Notes under the pieces: generated by a model
Databases searched by the model: none
Seen by the model: the letters and a program-made list of their open reading frames with translations, nothing else
Told to the model about the DNA's origin: nothing
Shown here: one piece after another, positions 40,507-51,077 of the stretch
How the letters are laid out: the number at the start of each line of letters is the position of its first letter
How positions within the stretch are numbered: position 1 is the stretch's first letter
Program-made: the position numbers and the translations under genes
Origin: Blastomussa wellsi
Lineage: Eukaryota; Cnidaria; Anthozoa; Scleractinia; Plerogyridae
Length of the DNA stretch: 64,000 nucleotides
Direction of reading: 5' to 3'
Assembly (NCBI GenBank): GCA_947652115.1
Contig: OX393562.1
Location: 9,401,551-9,465,550 of the forward strand

Positions 40507-40582
40507 GAGTTCTTGTAGCTCAGTGGATAGAGCGCCCGCCCGGTGTTCGGGAGGTCATGGGTTCAATTCCTGTCGGGGACTC
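40507..40582 (+). repeat. tRNA-like head of a second SINE
   Basis: 76 nt folding as a tRNA: acceptor GAGTTCT pairs with GGGGACTC (with G:U pairs), D arm GCTC...GAGC, T arm GGGTTCAATTCC. The anticodon position reads GGT (Thr-like), but position 33 is C instead of the invariant U and the anticodon stem has a mismatch. It interrupts an L1 ORF and is followed by a CTTTGTCCCACGC tail, so a tRNA-derived SINE is more likely than a working tRNA gene. Confidence 0.7.
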
Positions 40583-41279
40583 AGAATTTTTCTTTGTCCC
40601 ACGCTTGTGTCATGTTGATAAACTCGTCTTTCATAAACTTAATAGTTGCGATAGCCTCTCGTTAGAATATCGTGATATTATATTAGGGTTTTTAACGGAG
40701 GAGATGGATCTGCTGAACTACATACTCATTTTAGGAAAAACGTACTTGTGGACTTGCCGGTGTGAAGAAATGAAACCATCTTTCAGCCACTTTGAAAGAA
40801 TTTTATTAAATAAATATCAAACCGAAAAATATACTTCTTTTAAATCAAATAACATCAATTTGTTTAAGAAGAAATGGAGAATTTTTGAAGAAATGATTCT
40901 TAAGTCCACAATTATGTTAAACTAGGTGTTTTATTAACTCTAATAACAATTGCTAGGTATTTATTTAGTTACCTTTTTTACTTGTTTAACCCATTTAGCT
41001 GTAGTAAATACATGATTGTGGAAATGATCTATCAGATTGTATGTAAAAATGTAATATGTAATAAAGAAGGGTTGAGGAAAAAATGCCAACAAAAGCTACC
41101 GTGACTATCATTGTTTTGCTTATTAAATATGTGCATATCCATGTCAAATGGAATGCCGGTGTCATCATCTTTTTACCTGTTTTCCTGTGGAGGGTCACAT
41201 ATCATAAGCAAATGGATATCCATTAACAAAACAATCATGTACACCATATAGCATTTAATCACGTAAGAATAAGTCTTAC

Positions 41280-41474
41280 CATCTAAGAGAGACTGCCTCC
41301 AGACATCCCAAATCTTTTTAACAGAGGCAGAAAGAACTTCAGCTAAACCACCAAATGGTGGGTCCATCACTAAAACTAACTTCTCCCTTCTCAAAAATGA
41401 GTTGAATACTTCTTCACTTGCATGGTTTCCAAAGAAGAAATGGTTAAACATATTGTACCAGATGAATTTGGATG
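41280..41474 (-). CDS. ZCCHC4: Host exon resembling ZCCHC4 (rRNA m6A methyltransferase)
   Basis: A 195-bp exon on minus: acceptor TTTTTCCCAG just above 41,474 and donor GTAAGAC just below 41,280. It encodes FIWYNMFNHFFFG, then KLVLVMDPPFGGLAEVL and VKKIWDVW. DPPF is the catalytic motif of N6-adenine methyltransferases such as METTL5 and ZCCHC4, and the DPPFGGL context with the preceding MFNHFFF fits ZCCHC4, which methylates 28S rRNA in the nucleolus. I found no neighbouring exon; introns here are filled with transposons. It could also be an isolated retained exon. Confidence 0.55.
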
Positions 41475-41771
41475 CTGGGAAAAATTGACCCTATAATAAT
41501 GAGAAAAATCATCATAATTAATAGTTATTCTTTGAAATCGAGGTGAATATTTGAAGAATATTTATCAAGCCACAAATTAAAAGTGTCAAGGTAAATATTC
41601 TGCCCTATTCACCGAGACTGAAAAGAACAATAATTTTTTTAGTATATTATACACATGAAGCGATCTCAACGACAGACTATTTTGTCTTTTTCAAAAGGAA
41701 ATCATTAACTCTTTTACATTTTACCTTCTAATTTCATGTAACATTCACCAGCAAAAAGGACGTACGGATTT

Positions 41772-41858
41772 TTATTCACGAGTTGCAAAACTTTGGAAAA
41801 TGAACGAGTGAGCGCAGTAAACGAGTGAGTTTTCCAAGGTTTTGCGACGAGTGAATAA
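41772..41858. repeat. Short inverted repeat (MITE-like)
   Basis: TTATTCACGAGTTGCAAAAC at 41,772 is mirrored by GTTTTGCGACGAGTGAATAA ending at 41,858 (~29-bp arms with few mismatches; loop rich in GAACGAGTGAG). Looks like a foldback fragment. Confidence 0.5.
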
Positions 41859-42834
41859 CAATAACTATGCAGTAATTTGTTTATTATATATAATGAGTAC
41901 TCAACCGTCGTAAACTTAAAGCGATTTTTTTCTAGTAGGTGATTAGAGTTAAATGCAGCGCAAGGAAAACAAAGCTGCAAATGCATTCTGATGACCTTCC
42001 AAGCGAGATCTGTTTTAAACAGAAAAGGAAAATATGGCAGCAACAAGCTATCGTAAACAAGAACTTTATTAACACACTGTGTTAATACTTTTTAAAAGAA
42101 AAACTTTTGCTATCTCATCGAGAACCGTCGCTATAAGTAGATAAGTAAACTACTGCAAATTAACTGGTGAATTTTTGAACAAAAATTGTTATAACACAAG
42201 GAGTTGGTTCATTAAACAATAATCACAACGCAAATCCATATTCAAAAGTGCAACATTTACTTTACCCTTGTGCCCAAGAGTGCTTGAATTTTCTTAGAAA
42301 GTCCACAGCTGCGTTGTATCAAAGCTACAATGAAAGTCTTTCATTTCTTGGCTTTCCCTTATCAACATTTAATTTGCAATTGTCTTCGCTCCACCTGAAG
42401 AACGATTTTAGCATAACTGTGTTCTTCAGGTTTTGCTTGGCGTGTTTCTGATGGCTTTCCTTTCCATAAAGTTCTCAAAAGTTCAAAATTTGTAGCCAAA
42501 ACATAAACTGTATTTGAGAGCATGCAAACTTGCCGCTCATTGTTTTCACAATCTTGTTGGAAACGATTTGAATTCCCGTGCTCTGATTGATCAGATCGTT
42601 CTACTCTTGATGCTGATTGGTTATAGTCTTCACATGTGAAGAAAGCTATACGCGAAGCTGATTGGACGTATCGCTTTACTCACATGTGAAAATATAGCAA
42701 ATATAGAAATCTACTTGCAAGGTTTATTGCCTAAAATTTTCACTATGTCTATAATAAATAATTATTCTCAACTACGACTAGAAATCACTCTTTCAACCGA
42801 ACTCCCCCTCCTGCATAAACTTGGGGCACTAGGG

Positions 42835-43075
42835 GGATTGCTCTGTCTGATATCACTTGATGAATAAAACCCTTTCCAAGATGTGTGCTGTTTACAACAG
42901 TGAAACCTTTTGGATTTCCTGGACATTTACAATGTGTTTCCTGGAATTTCACTAATAAACTTCTCTGTGCATTTCTTAATCACTCCTAGTGCACTTATTA
43001 CTATTGGGATTACTTGTGTCTTCATTTTGCCACATTCTTGTAATTTCAATTCAAGATCTTACTGTCGTCAGCGCC
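42835..43075 (-). pseudogene. LINE-type ORF C-terminal fragment
   Basis: Minus strand encodes a short broken stretch with IVISALGVIKKCTEKF followed by IPGN, and an ELQK-like end in another frame. The pattern (V..GALG.IKKG......PG......LQK) is common at the C-terminus of metazoan LINE-encoded reverse transcriptases. About 70 codons with several stops. Confidence 0.45.
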
Positions 43076-43499
43076 CCCACGTAATCAAGCGAGGGGTTTT
43101 GGAATTCATTCATAGACTAATCAAGTGATCCTTCTCCAATGCAAAAGTGTGACCCGAGACAGCCCAAACCGCCTTTGAAAAAACCATTTTAAAGGGCATG
43201 AAACTCACTTAAAAAAATTCATAACACATCTGAGCAAGCAAGTGGCAAACGCAGAGGTACATACTATTAAGAGGTGCACAACCTTTGTCATGCAACAGCA
43301 TTATCACCATTATTTTGTCACTGACTTTCAGGGAATTTAAAGGGACACTGACTTTCCTTTTCTTTTAAAGTAAAATGATAGAGCACCTACAGCAAATTGA
43401 CTAAGGGTGCATTTCTTTAAAGAAATCCAAGATTGGATTCTTAAATCCGAAAACAGATTTTGCGTTTCTTTATTAAAGTGTACATGACGCGAAAAATAT

Positions 43500-43775
43500 T
43501 TTCTACTTATTTGAAAGGCCTTTCAAAATTCAGAAGAATGGAGATTTTCTTTTTAAAATATCTTTTTTCGTTTTAGAGATATTGACATTTTTCTATTATG
43601 CAAATTAGATCAGTGATGATGTCAGCTGGTTTGAACTAAAATATGGTAAAATACTGAATAAACAATATCTCTAAAACTATTGATGCAGTGTTCTTGAAAC
43701 TTGGCACCACAAATGTACATCACAAAAGAAACAAAATGATACCCTTAGTGCTGTTACCATGACAACAGTTTTGCA
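43500..43775 (+). repeat. Dispersed repeat copy 2
   Basis: Related to 21,380-21,770: TTTAAAATATC, TTTTAGAGATATTGACA, ATGCAAATTAGATCAGTGATG and a later TTACCATGACAAC. Non-coding. Confidence 0.45.
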
Positions 43776-44085
43776 GCTGGTACTGTCTTACTAAAAACTG
43801 AAATTCCCAGTTTTTGCTTAAACCAAGAATCATCTACCACAGCCAATCCAATGATGGGAATTGAGGCAATATGGGAACCATGTCTGTTCCAAGTAGGACC
43901 CTTTGTCTCTCTTTAACAATTGCAAATGGAGATATTTGTTTTTTTTTTTTTGACAGGGAGACTAGAGCTGAAAGAGTTGCTAAGTTTACTAACTGTTTTC
44001 ATAATTGATATAGATCGTTTTCACGCAACCTTGTATGAGAGACCCTAAGAACGAGGTTGGTTTTCACGTGGCCTCACATTCTCAT

Positions 44086-44232
44086 CCCCAGAGCCACTTG
44101 TCCCTCTTAGCCGGCTAGGCCTGTGCACAAGCAACAAGTGTCTCTGGGGACACATGATTAAAACGGCTGATGTGATTGGACTCCCTTTGTTTGATTTCAG
44201 CGAATCAAATCATGTGTCCCCAGAGCCACTTG
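44086..44232. repeat. Foldback repeat with CCCCAGAGCCACTTG motif
   Basis: CCCCAGAGCCACTTG occurs at about 44,086 and 44,217 in direct orientation. AATCATGTGTCCCCAGAG (from 44,206) is the inverse of CTCTGGGGACACATGATT (ending 44,159), an inverted repeat with a ~46-bp loop. Probably a MITE. Confidence 0.55.
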
Positions 44233-44400
44233 TTCCTCGTGCACTCTAAACTAAACTCTATTTTTATGCAAATTTTGTGCAACAATTTTGTACTGTTTAG
44301 TCCACCAATATGGCTGCCTTATCACGCGAGTGAAAACCACCTATATCATATAGAATTACTCTACTTGAAAAATGTACAATGTACAAACATTCTAACTTGA

Positions 44401-45937
44401 GAAATAATGTGCAATCTGATGCGTTGAAGCCCTGATTTACTGCACATCACCGTGCAATCTGGAATTGCTAAGTTGTAAATAACAAGCAAGTGCTCTGAAA
44501 TTAATAGTGTGTATCACAAGTGTAGGACATAGTATAAAAGTCAATTACATTGACCATAATGAGAATGGTTGAATTGTTCATGGTTCATTTATGTTGAAGG
44601 TAAGAATGAAAAATAACAACAAATGCTCATATAATATTTATAGTCCTTTACTTTCAACTACAACAATAAGCAAAATTAAGTAGAACATTAATATAAAATG
44701 AACAACAAGCTAAACAATAAAACAGAAAAAGGCAGCTAGTCTTTAGTAAGATGTTTTCCAATGCATGTTGCCTACAGTTTTAAAGATTATAACTCAGGTA
44801 CAGCCAACCACAACTTCAACAAATATAGGACATAACTCGTGTCGCGAACGACAAATATAAACCCATGAAATTTACGTTCCTCAAAGGGGAGTTATAGAAC
44901 TCTTCGAAAAACCTATCTGCCACCAGTTGATCGCCGTTGAAATTAATAGAGTTGGAACTAGTCACCAACGGTGCTACAGCAGAATCACAGGAGAAACCAT
45001 TGGATGCGCCATTACACAAACACCTTGATTTCACAATCGACTAAACCTTTCGGCGACAGCTCAAAACCCTGCAAGATTCTTTGTCAACAACATTTTGGCA
45101 TCTTCGCTGAAAGCTGTGCCCGGTTGAGATAAAAGGAAGAAAGCATTGTATAATCGCCAATTGAAGATATCAATACGATCCAAATCGAAGCGACAACCGT
45201 GGGAAAACGAGTCTGCAATGTCCTGTGTTTAAACTACGTGTCAGTCAGCGGTTAACCAGAGTAATTGATCGATTTCTGAACGAGGGCAGTTCGAAGAAGC
45301 GAAAATGACTGTGAAATTGGATATTTTTCAATGAGGACGCTAATCTGTCAGGAAATCCTTACAATTTAAGCATATACCGGTCTTTACAAAGATAAAGGAG
45401 GCTTCGAGTCTTTTCTGTATGCTTTCGCTCTGACTTCGTTGGATTTCCATGGATTCCCGAAAACAGGACTTACATAGACGACAATATAATGGTTACTATA
45501 TTACATATAGTAACCACAAAAATGGCAAATGCCTGGAGGTGTGTCTGGGGGGGATGGTAACAAGTAGAATTGAACCATGCATTATCTAGACTTTCCAGTG
45601 TTCATTTATCTAGTTTCAACTTTTCAAACTGTCCATTTATTTATTAATCACAAAAGAACACTAAATGCAAGGCTAAAAACACGACAAGCGCCTTGAAGAG
45701 GAAAACGAAACGCGAATGTTAAGAATAAAGGAAACTCTAAAACACTACAAATAACTTCAACTTGAACGATGTTTGAAAAGGCATGTACAAAACACCGTAC
45801 TTCAAAGGAACACAACTATAAAACAATATTATTGGGAATGAAATAAATGGTTTACAGTGCTGAAATAATATTAGCTACTCCCTAGTGCTTTTTCCAGGAG
45901 CATCAAAATTTAACTGTATTTGTTTAGTAAAATCACC
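44401..45937. other. A+T-rich region without recognised genes
   Basis: A 25-bp palindrome with arms GGTTACTAT/ATAGTAACC lies at 45,491-45,515. An open stretch on minus (44,816-45,034) has plausible composition but no recognised similarity. Otherwise nothing seen. Confidence 0.4.
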
Positions 45938-46732
45938 CTAAAAACTGTCTTCTTTCCGCATTCGAGAAAGCATTTTTTCAGTATCTTTGGAATTTCGCTC
46001 TCTTGGGATGACTTCAAAGTGTGAAGAACTGGCAACCGAAATTCTACTGTTACAATACTTTTTGACAGCACTATTGTACATTTTCTCTAGAAGGGTTATG
46101 TCTACGGCATCCATGGCAGTTACATGAAACATACATTCATTGAAAAGAAGCTCTGCTAACGTCGACCAAGGTGGTGCAATGACGACTACACCTCTGCTTT
46201 CCATAAAATGGCTTTCTGACCCTGCCAAGACATCGCTTCCAATCGGCCTTCCTGGAAACGGGATCAGAGGCCACTGAAGACACAACCGTTTGCTTGCCAT
46301 AGGGATTGCCACAGTTAAAACAAGCACACATACTTGTACAACCCTTCACACTCTGGAGACACTTACATCTGTCCTTGTAAATGTGTTCTTTGCACTTCCT
46401 CTACCACACCTACAACCTACTGCCACGAGTTGCTTGAGTACTCCTTCAGGCTGCAAATGATCTTTGACTTGGTTTGAATCAGTGTAAAGCACCGTAGATG
46501 CTACCAAAGGTGCCACAGAGGTTTCGTGCTGTGCCTCTATTGTGGCATAATAATGCCCATCGCCAACCCTTTGGTATGCAATATACAATGCGACATTAGT
46601 CAAGGCGGTTTCCCTGGGAATAACAGGAATGACTGGAAAATTCTCAATATACAATATTCGTATTCCCCGACAGCCCTGGGGCAAGAGCCTTCTGAACATG
46701 AATGCGGGGCTAATGCGGGGAACCTCGCTCAA
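45938..46732 (-). pseudogene. OTU-like / cysteine-rich (CXC) protein fragment
   Basis: First block (46,500-46,660): IPRETALTNVALYIAYQ then VGDGHYYATIEAQ, in which GHYY resembles the catalytic-His end of OTU-type proteases. Second block (46,300-46,420): VGCRCGRG and a Cys-rich CTSMCACFNCGNPYG segment, like tesmin-type CXC domains. A third frame carries the remaining C-terminus to 45,938. Two frame changes. Such OTU-CXC proteins are frequent as transposon-associated genes in cnidarians, as far as I recall; parent element not identified. Confidence 0.4.
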
Positions 46733-46860
46733 AAATACAAAGAAACATGAGGAAAATTAGAGAAGGGGTGGCGGAAAACCAAAATAGCATTCAATGCTGC
46801 AAGGCTGTAGAGCTTATAGGTGATTTGCAGGCTAGAGGAATACCAGTATTAAACAAAAAT
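46635..46860 (+). repeat. Inverted partner of 52,450-52,765
   Basis: ATTCGTATTCCCCGACAGCC, CCTTCTGAACATGAATGCGG, GCTAATGCGGGGA and ACCAAAATAGCATT occur here in the same order as in the reverse complement of 52,450-52,765. The pair flanks the tyrosine-recombinase element. Confidence 0.7.
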
Positions 46861-46956
46861 GCCAAAAAATGTGGCAGGAATGACAGAAAAGGCTTGCACG
46901 GCTTCTTGTACTCGTCACACACACAAGTTGTTTACTTTCTTCTTTGCAATTCTGTT

Positions 46957-47183
46957 ACAGTCTTTCCTGTAAAACCGTGAACATCACAAATGTATATGGA
47001 ATGTTATTGTGTTACAAGAAAAAAGCCAATCAGGTGTGAGAAAACTAAACCACAAACACCAACGGTAATTAGTTTGTGGTTTTGAGGTTTGTTCGCATGT
47101 CCTGAACTTTGCTGTGATTGGTCACCAGATAATCAACATTCCTGAAATATTTCAGGTGTTCACAGTTTTACGGGAAAGACTGT
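46957..47183. repeat. MITE with 27-bp terminal inverted repeats
   Basis: Left arm ACAGTCTTTCCTGTAAAACC... (46,957-46,983) and right arm ...GGGAAAGACTGT (47,157-47,183) are inverse with about three mismatches. 227 bp, non-coding. A CCTGAAATATTTCAGG palindrome lies just inside the right arm. Confidence 0.65.
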
Positions 47184-47363
47184 AATTTATAGAAATTTTT
47201 TTCAGGGAGAAAATAAATGATCATCAAACTACAGAAACCACTATCGCTAAATAAACATGAAAAGCTTTGGACCTAAGGTTTGATGTATTTGGCTCAAAAC
47301 GAATTTGAAAGTTTTGGTCAGTTTAGTGATCAAACAAATATGCCGCGAGTGAGAATATTTACT

Positions 47364-47557
47364 GGAAATTATCTCCGGTACGCAGTATAGGAGATAATGA
47401 TTTTCTACGCGTTAATTCCATGGGCATGTTGATTTATAATAGCCATTGGTTACTAGTTAATTACCCTTTGTGTCATGCGAGTATATATAGCGGTTAATGT
47501 ATTCTGTTAGTCACTCTCGCTCCCGTACGTGCTACCAGGCTCACAAGTTTCGTTTTG
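47364..47557 (+). repeat. Split direct repeat A1
   Basis: Begins GGAAATTATCTCCGG. Contains TATATATA near 47,481-47,490 and a TCTGTTAGTCACTC stretch ~20 bp later, a plausible TATA-plus-initiator promoter for gag. About two differences from A2. Confidence 0.9.
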
Positions 47558-47562
47558 AGAGA

Positions 47563-48232
47563 ATGACAGAGCCTGAAGGAGAACAGTCTGCTACCTTGCT
47601 GATGTCTGCCGATATTCAGGCTACTGTATCGAAGGCAGTAGCCGATTCAATGAGTTCAATGTCCAGGGAGAAATCTTCCCTGATAGAAGCCCGCTTTGAC
47701 AGTTTTAAGAAGCAGGTTGCCGAGGAAAACTCCTCTTCGGTCGAAGCGGCAGTTAAACGTGCGAAACGCGACCGTTACTCATTCCAAAGTAAAGGGAACG
47801 AGCAGCAATTCGACCACGCAGAGAAAGTTTTGGAAAGCCTTGAGCGTGCGAAGGATGCCCTCAAGGTCATTGCCATTCCCAAGGCAAAGACTGCCATCGA
47901 GGAAGGTATTTCTTTAGTTTCTAAAAGGATGAAAGTTATAAAAATCGCAGATAAGAGCCAGTACAGTTGGGCAACCGTTAACGAGTTCCGAAGACGAAAA
48001 GAGATTGTTTCGCTCGGAGAAGAGAGCCGAAAAGAAAGTTAAGGAGGCGAAGAGAAAGCGTACCAACCGGCCGACCCAGAGGTATCAACCCTACCCATCT
48101 GTTAACACCGATCGTCGCAGCTTTGCTTTGCCTTCTACTGCGGATTCAAGGAATCGGTTTAACCGTGGCTCCGATGTGCGCGGCCAGCCCTTTGCCCGCC
48201 AGATTGGTCCATGCTTTAAGATAAGTTTTTAA
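47563..48232 (+). pseudogene. Gag-like protein of the YR retrotransposon, frameshifted
   Basis: ATG 47,563 (M-T-E-P-E-G) just after A1. Residues 1-120 are helical and charged (SADIQATVSKAVADSM, KSSLIEARFDSFKKQV, AAVKRAKRDRYSF, HAEKVLESLERAKDALK), typical of DIRS-type Gag. The frame ends at 48,042; a second frame (48,005-48,232) continues with a basic KRKRTNRPTQRYQPYP segment and an RFNRGSD end, so one frameshift, or programmed shifting, separates them. No CCHC knuckle seen. Confidence 0.65.
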
Positions 48233-48282
48233 TTTGTTATTGTTTTTTCCCGAGCTTAACTAACTTTGTTTACCCTCTGGCT

Positions 48283-48356
48283 TTTGCCTGGTACTTGGGG
48301 CAGGCCTTATCCTCCAAGTTAATACTGTTTTATGCTATTTTTATTGAGCGTAGAAT
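48283..48356 (+). repeat. Split direct repeat B1
   Basis: Begins TTTGCCTGGTACTTGGGGC and ends GAGCGTAGAAT directly against A2. One difference from B2 was seen (AATACTG versus AACACTG). Confidence 0.9.
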
Positions 48357-48550
48357 GGAAATTATCTCCGGTACGCAGTATAGGAGATAATGATTTTCTA
48401 CGCGTTAATTCCATGGGCATGTTGATTTATAATAGCCATTGGTTGCTAGTTAATTACCCTTTGTGTCATGCGAGTATATATAGCGGTTAATGTATTCTGT
48501 TAGTCACTCTCGCTCCAGTACGTGCTACCAGGCTCACAAGTTTCGTTTTG
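48357..48550 (+). repeat. Split direct repeat A2
   Basis: Second 194-bp copy of A1, directly after B1, so B1-A2 forms the junction expected in the circular replication intermediate. Its TATA-like segment could drive the RT gene. Confidence 0.9.
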
Positions 48551-48742
48551 TTTTATTATTATTCTGATTGCTAGATTTCGTATGCAGATCTTTTGATTGC
48601 TTTCATTTTTGTCTTATTTTAGTGCTGGGAATATGGCCACCTAGCTTCTAATTGTTTGAGTAAAGGCAGCGATAGCCGAAAGTGACTGGATTTGGAGCGC
48701 GACGATACGGAATCTGACACAGATGGCGTTTCCGAATTCTTA

Positions 48743-50698
48743 ATGGCTTGTCGTTGTAAGGGATCGGAGTATACGTCTACAGAACCTAGCGTTAAAGGTC
48801 GTTTAGCGCAGTCTTTTGAGTTTTGGGAAAAGAAATTGGAGGCTCCTCCGTTTGTTTCTGATATCATGAAACAGGGCTACTCCTTGCCGTTTCGGGAATT
48901 CCCGCCGTGTTGTTTCCTGTCGAACAATCGTTCTTCCTTAAGGAACCCGCAATTTGTTCAGACCGCAATTCTTGAATTATTAAAGAAGCAGTTAATCGAA
49001 GAGCATAATTCGCCACCCCATTGCGTCAATCCACTTACGGTTGCGGAAGGCAAGAAGCTCCGTCTTGTTATAGACTTACGCCATGTTAACAAGTTTTTGG
49101 TGAAACCCAAATTCCATTACGAAGATTTACGATCTTTGAGCGATGTTTTCGAACAGGGTTTTTGGTTCTTCACCTGGGATCTTAAGTCGGGATATCACCA
49201 TGTGGATATTTTTCGTTCTCATCAGCAATTCCTGGGTTTTGCGTGGAATTTTGATGGAGTTGTTAGATATTTCACATTCACTGTTCTTCCTTTCGGTTTG
49301 AGTACCGCATGCTTCTGTTTCACCAAGCTTTTGCGCCCTTTAGTTAAGAGATGGCGACTAATGTCCCACAACTGTTTTGTATATTTGGATGACGGAATTT
49401 CCGGTCAGCGCGACTACATTTCTGCCCGTGCTGCTAGTCTCGTGCAACGGTCCGATTTAGCTTCGGCTGGTCTAGTTGAGAATGAAGACAAATCGCACTG
49501 GGAGCCTGTTCAGGTTGGGGAATGGTTGGGTTTTCTGATCGACACCATTCAGCACATGTTTCAGATTCCGGAAGTCAAGCTTTCAAAGCTAAAGTGTTCA
49601 CTGGAGTGTTTAATTCGAGACGGTTGCGCAACCTACAGGGAGTTGGCTCGCCTCGCTGGTTTTATCATTTCGCTATCCTTAGCAGTCGGTCCTATTGCTC
49701 GTCTCTTTACTAGGCAGATGCACTTTTTTATCCAGACCAGACCCGGTTGGGATGTTTCGTTTACGTTCTCTGAAGCCCTATTGCAAGAGCTTAAGTTTTG
49801 GCTGCAGCATATCGATGCGTTTAACGGTTACTCAATCAGAGGTGTGTTTTGCGCAAATACTGCGATTTATACGGATGCTAGCGATTTTGCTTTTGGCGGC
49901 TATTTAGCCACCTTAGACGGCGAGCCTGTTCGGGGCATGTTCGCCCAGGCTGATGTTAACACGAGCTCAACTTACCGCGAGTTGAAAGCTGTCTTTTACG
50001 TTCTGGAGTCTTACGCCGATAGGCTGAGGAATCAGAAAGTTAAAGTCTTCGTCGACAACATGGGTGCCTCTCGAATTCTCAAATTCGGCAGTCCCAAGCC
50101 TCATTTGCAGAAGGTCGCTGTTGACATTTTTGGTTTGTGCCTAGCCTCTGGCATTTCTCTAGATTCGCAGTGGCTGCCCCGAGAAGAGAACGCTCGCGCC
50201 GATTTACTCAGCAGGTTTATCGACAGAGATGATTGGAGTTTAAACCCCGTTGTGTTTCAGTCGCTGGATGCTAAATGGGGTCCCCATTCCGTGGATCGGT
50301 TTTCATCTTTTTTCAATGCGCAAGTTGTTAGATTCAACTCTAAATATTTCTCGCCGGGGTGTTCCGCTGTCGATGCTTTAGCTCAAGACTGGAGTTCTGA
50401 TAATAACTGGTTATGTCCACCAGTTAATCTTGTCGTCGCCTCAGTTAGACATTTGCGCTACCACAATGGGGTTGGGACTCTCATAATTCCACAATGGCCT
50501 TCCGCTTCTTTTTGGCCCTTCTTGCACAGCAGCCCTTCTCAGTTTGCGTCTTTCGTTAAAGAGTTCGTAGTACTTCCCAGATTGCCGGATTTGCTTATCG
50601 AAGGTCCTGGCCAGAAGGCGACGTATCGCAGAAGACCTTCCTTATTTGTTGATTGTCCATCGTTCGATATGTTGGCTTTGCGCATCGACTTTCACTGA
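48743..50698 (+). CDS. Reverse transcriptase-RNase H of the YR retrotransposon
   Basis: First in-frame ATG 48,743; the frame is open from 48,686. About 651 residues. RT motifs: LRLVIDLRHVNKF, FTWDLKSGYHHVDI (motif A Asp), VLPFGLSTACFCFTKLL (motif B), CFVYLDDGI (motif C, YLDD), WLGFLID. RNase H: YTDASDFAFGGYL, TYRELKAVFYVLE, VFVDNMGA and NARADLLSR carry the Asp-Glu-Asp-Asp set. C-terminal ~150 residues include VDRFSSFFNAQ and a W-rich stretch typical of DIRS-like Pol. It copies the element's RNA. No breaks seen. Confidence 0.9.
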   Translation: MACRCKGSEYTSTEPSVKGRLAQSFEFWEKKLEAPPFVSDIMKQGYSLPFREFPPCCFLSNNRSSLRNPQFVQTAILELLKKQLIEEHNSPPHCVNPLTVAEGKKLRLVIDLRHVNKFLVKPKFHYEDLRSLSDVFEQGFWFFTWDLKSGYHHVDIFRSHQQFLGFAWNFDGVVRYFTFTVLPFGLSTACFCFTKLLRPLVKRWRLMSHNCFVYLDDGISGQRDYISARAASLVQRSDLASAGLVENEDKSHWEPVQVGEWLGFLIDTIQHMFQIPEVKLSKLKCSLECLIRDGCATYRELARLAGFIISLSLAVGPIARLFTRQMHFFIQTRPGWDVSFTFSEALLQELKFWLQHIDAFNGYSIRGVFCANTAIYTDASDFAFGGYLATLDGEPVRGMFAQADVNTSSTYRELKAVFYVLESYADRLRNQKVKVFVDNMGASRILKFGSPKPHLQKVAVDIFGLCLASGISLDSQWLPREENARADLLSRFIDRDDWSLNPVVFQSLDAKWGPHSVDRFSSFFNAQVVRFNSKYFSPGCSAVDALAQDWSSDNNWLCPPVNLVVASVRHLRYHNGVGTLIIPQWPSASFWPFLHSSPSQFASFVKEFVVLPRLPDLLIEGPGQKATYRRRPSLFVDCPSFDMLALRIDFH

Positions 50699-50805
50699 TT
50701 GGTTAGTTCCTCCATTTTTCCTGGTAGAAAGGGGGGATATGTAATTTGCTACTGTTTTAGTGTATGCGGTATGCTTTGATCGAGTTTAGTGTTTTTTGAA
50801 CAGTT

Positions 50806-50930
50806 TTGTTAGTACCTCCCAATTAGGTTGAGGTGTCAGTCCAAGTCCAGCAAGTTGTATACCTCCCAATTTGGTTGAGGGCCAATAATTATGGCAGTTG
50901 TATACCTCCCGATTAGGTTGAGGTGCTGAG
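50806..50930 (+). repeat. Three short hairpin repeats between pol and recombinase
   Basis: TACCTCCCAATTAGGTTGAGG and two variants (AATTTGG, GATTAGG) occur three times at ~55-bp spacing. Each can form an ACCTC/GAGGT hairpin. A C17-like run follows at about 50,946-50,960. Confidence 0.7.
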
Positions 50931-51077
50931 CTCCGCGTTTTCGTACCCCCCCCCCCCCCCCATTCAGTTTTTGGTTGGGTTTTGTGAGTTTTTTCGATTC
51001 CTTTTATAAATTAAGATTATTGATGGTTTTTGCTGTTTACTGATTTTAGTGCGCTGCTTGTTTGTTTATTTTGCCAG

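Larger units (their letters stand above)
38582..41068 (+). pseudogene. L1-like LINE ORF2 remnant with nested insertions
   Basis: 38,587-39,155 encodes LDYDNMVKALRLSWLKRI, then WKSYLGYLL and FYQELLDWW in broken frames. 40,065-40,380 encodes EEFNLEDEKLSEAFAMPL and a zinc-knuckle-like CHQTTETISHFFFDC. 40,640-40,925 encodes SLEYRDIILGFLTEEMDLLN, TYLWTCRCEEMKPS and KKKWRIFEEMIL to a stop. The 3' UTR ends near AATGTAATAAAGAAG (about 41,055-41,068). Two insertions interrupt it (39,156-40,064 and about 40,380-40,640), and element A lies at its 5' side. Confidence 0.75.

Noticed and set aside
40507..40582. Functional tRNA-Thr gene
   Set aside because: Position 33 is C, the anticodon stem has a mismatch, and it interrupts an L1 frame and carries a SINE-like tail.
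44816..45034. Minus-strand open frame of 72 codons, possible host exon
   Set aside because: Composition is plausible, but I see no splice-site pair or known family, so it is not listed as a gene.
50941..50960. Poly-C run as a regulatory site
   Set aside because: A simple homopolymer of uncertain length; no independent evidence of function.
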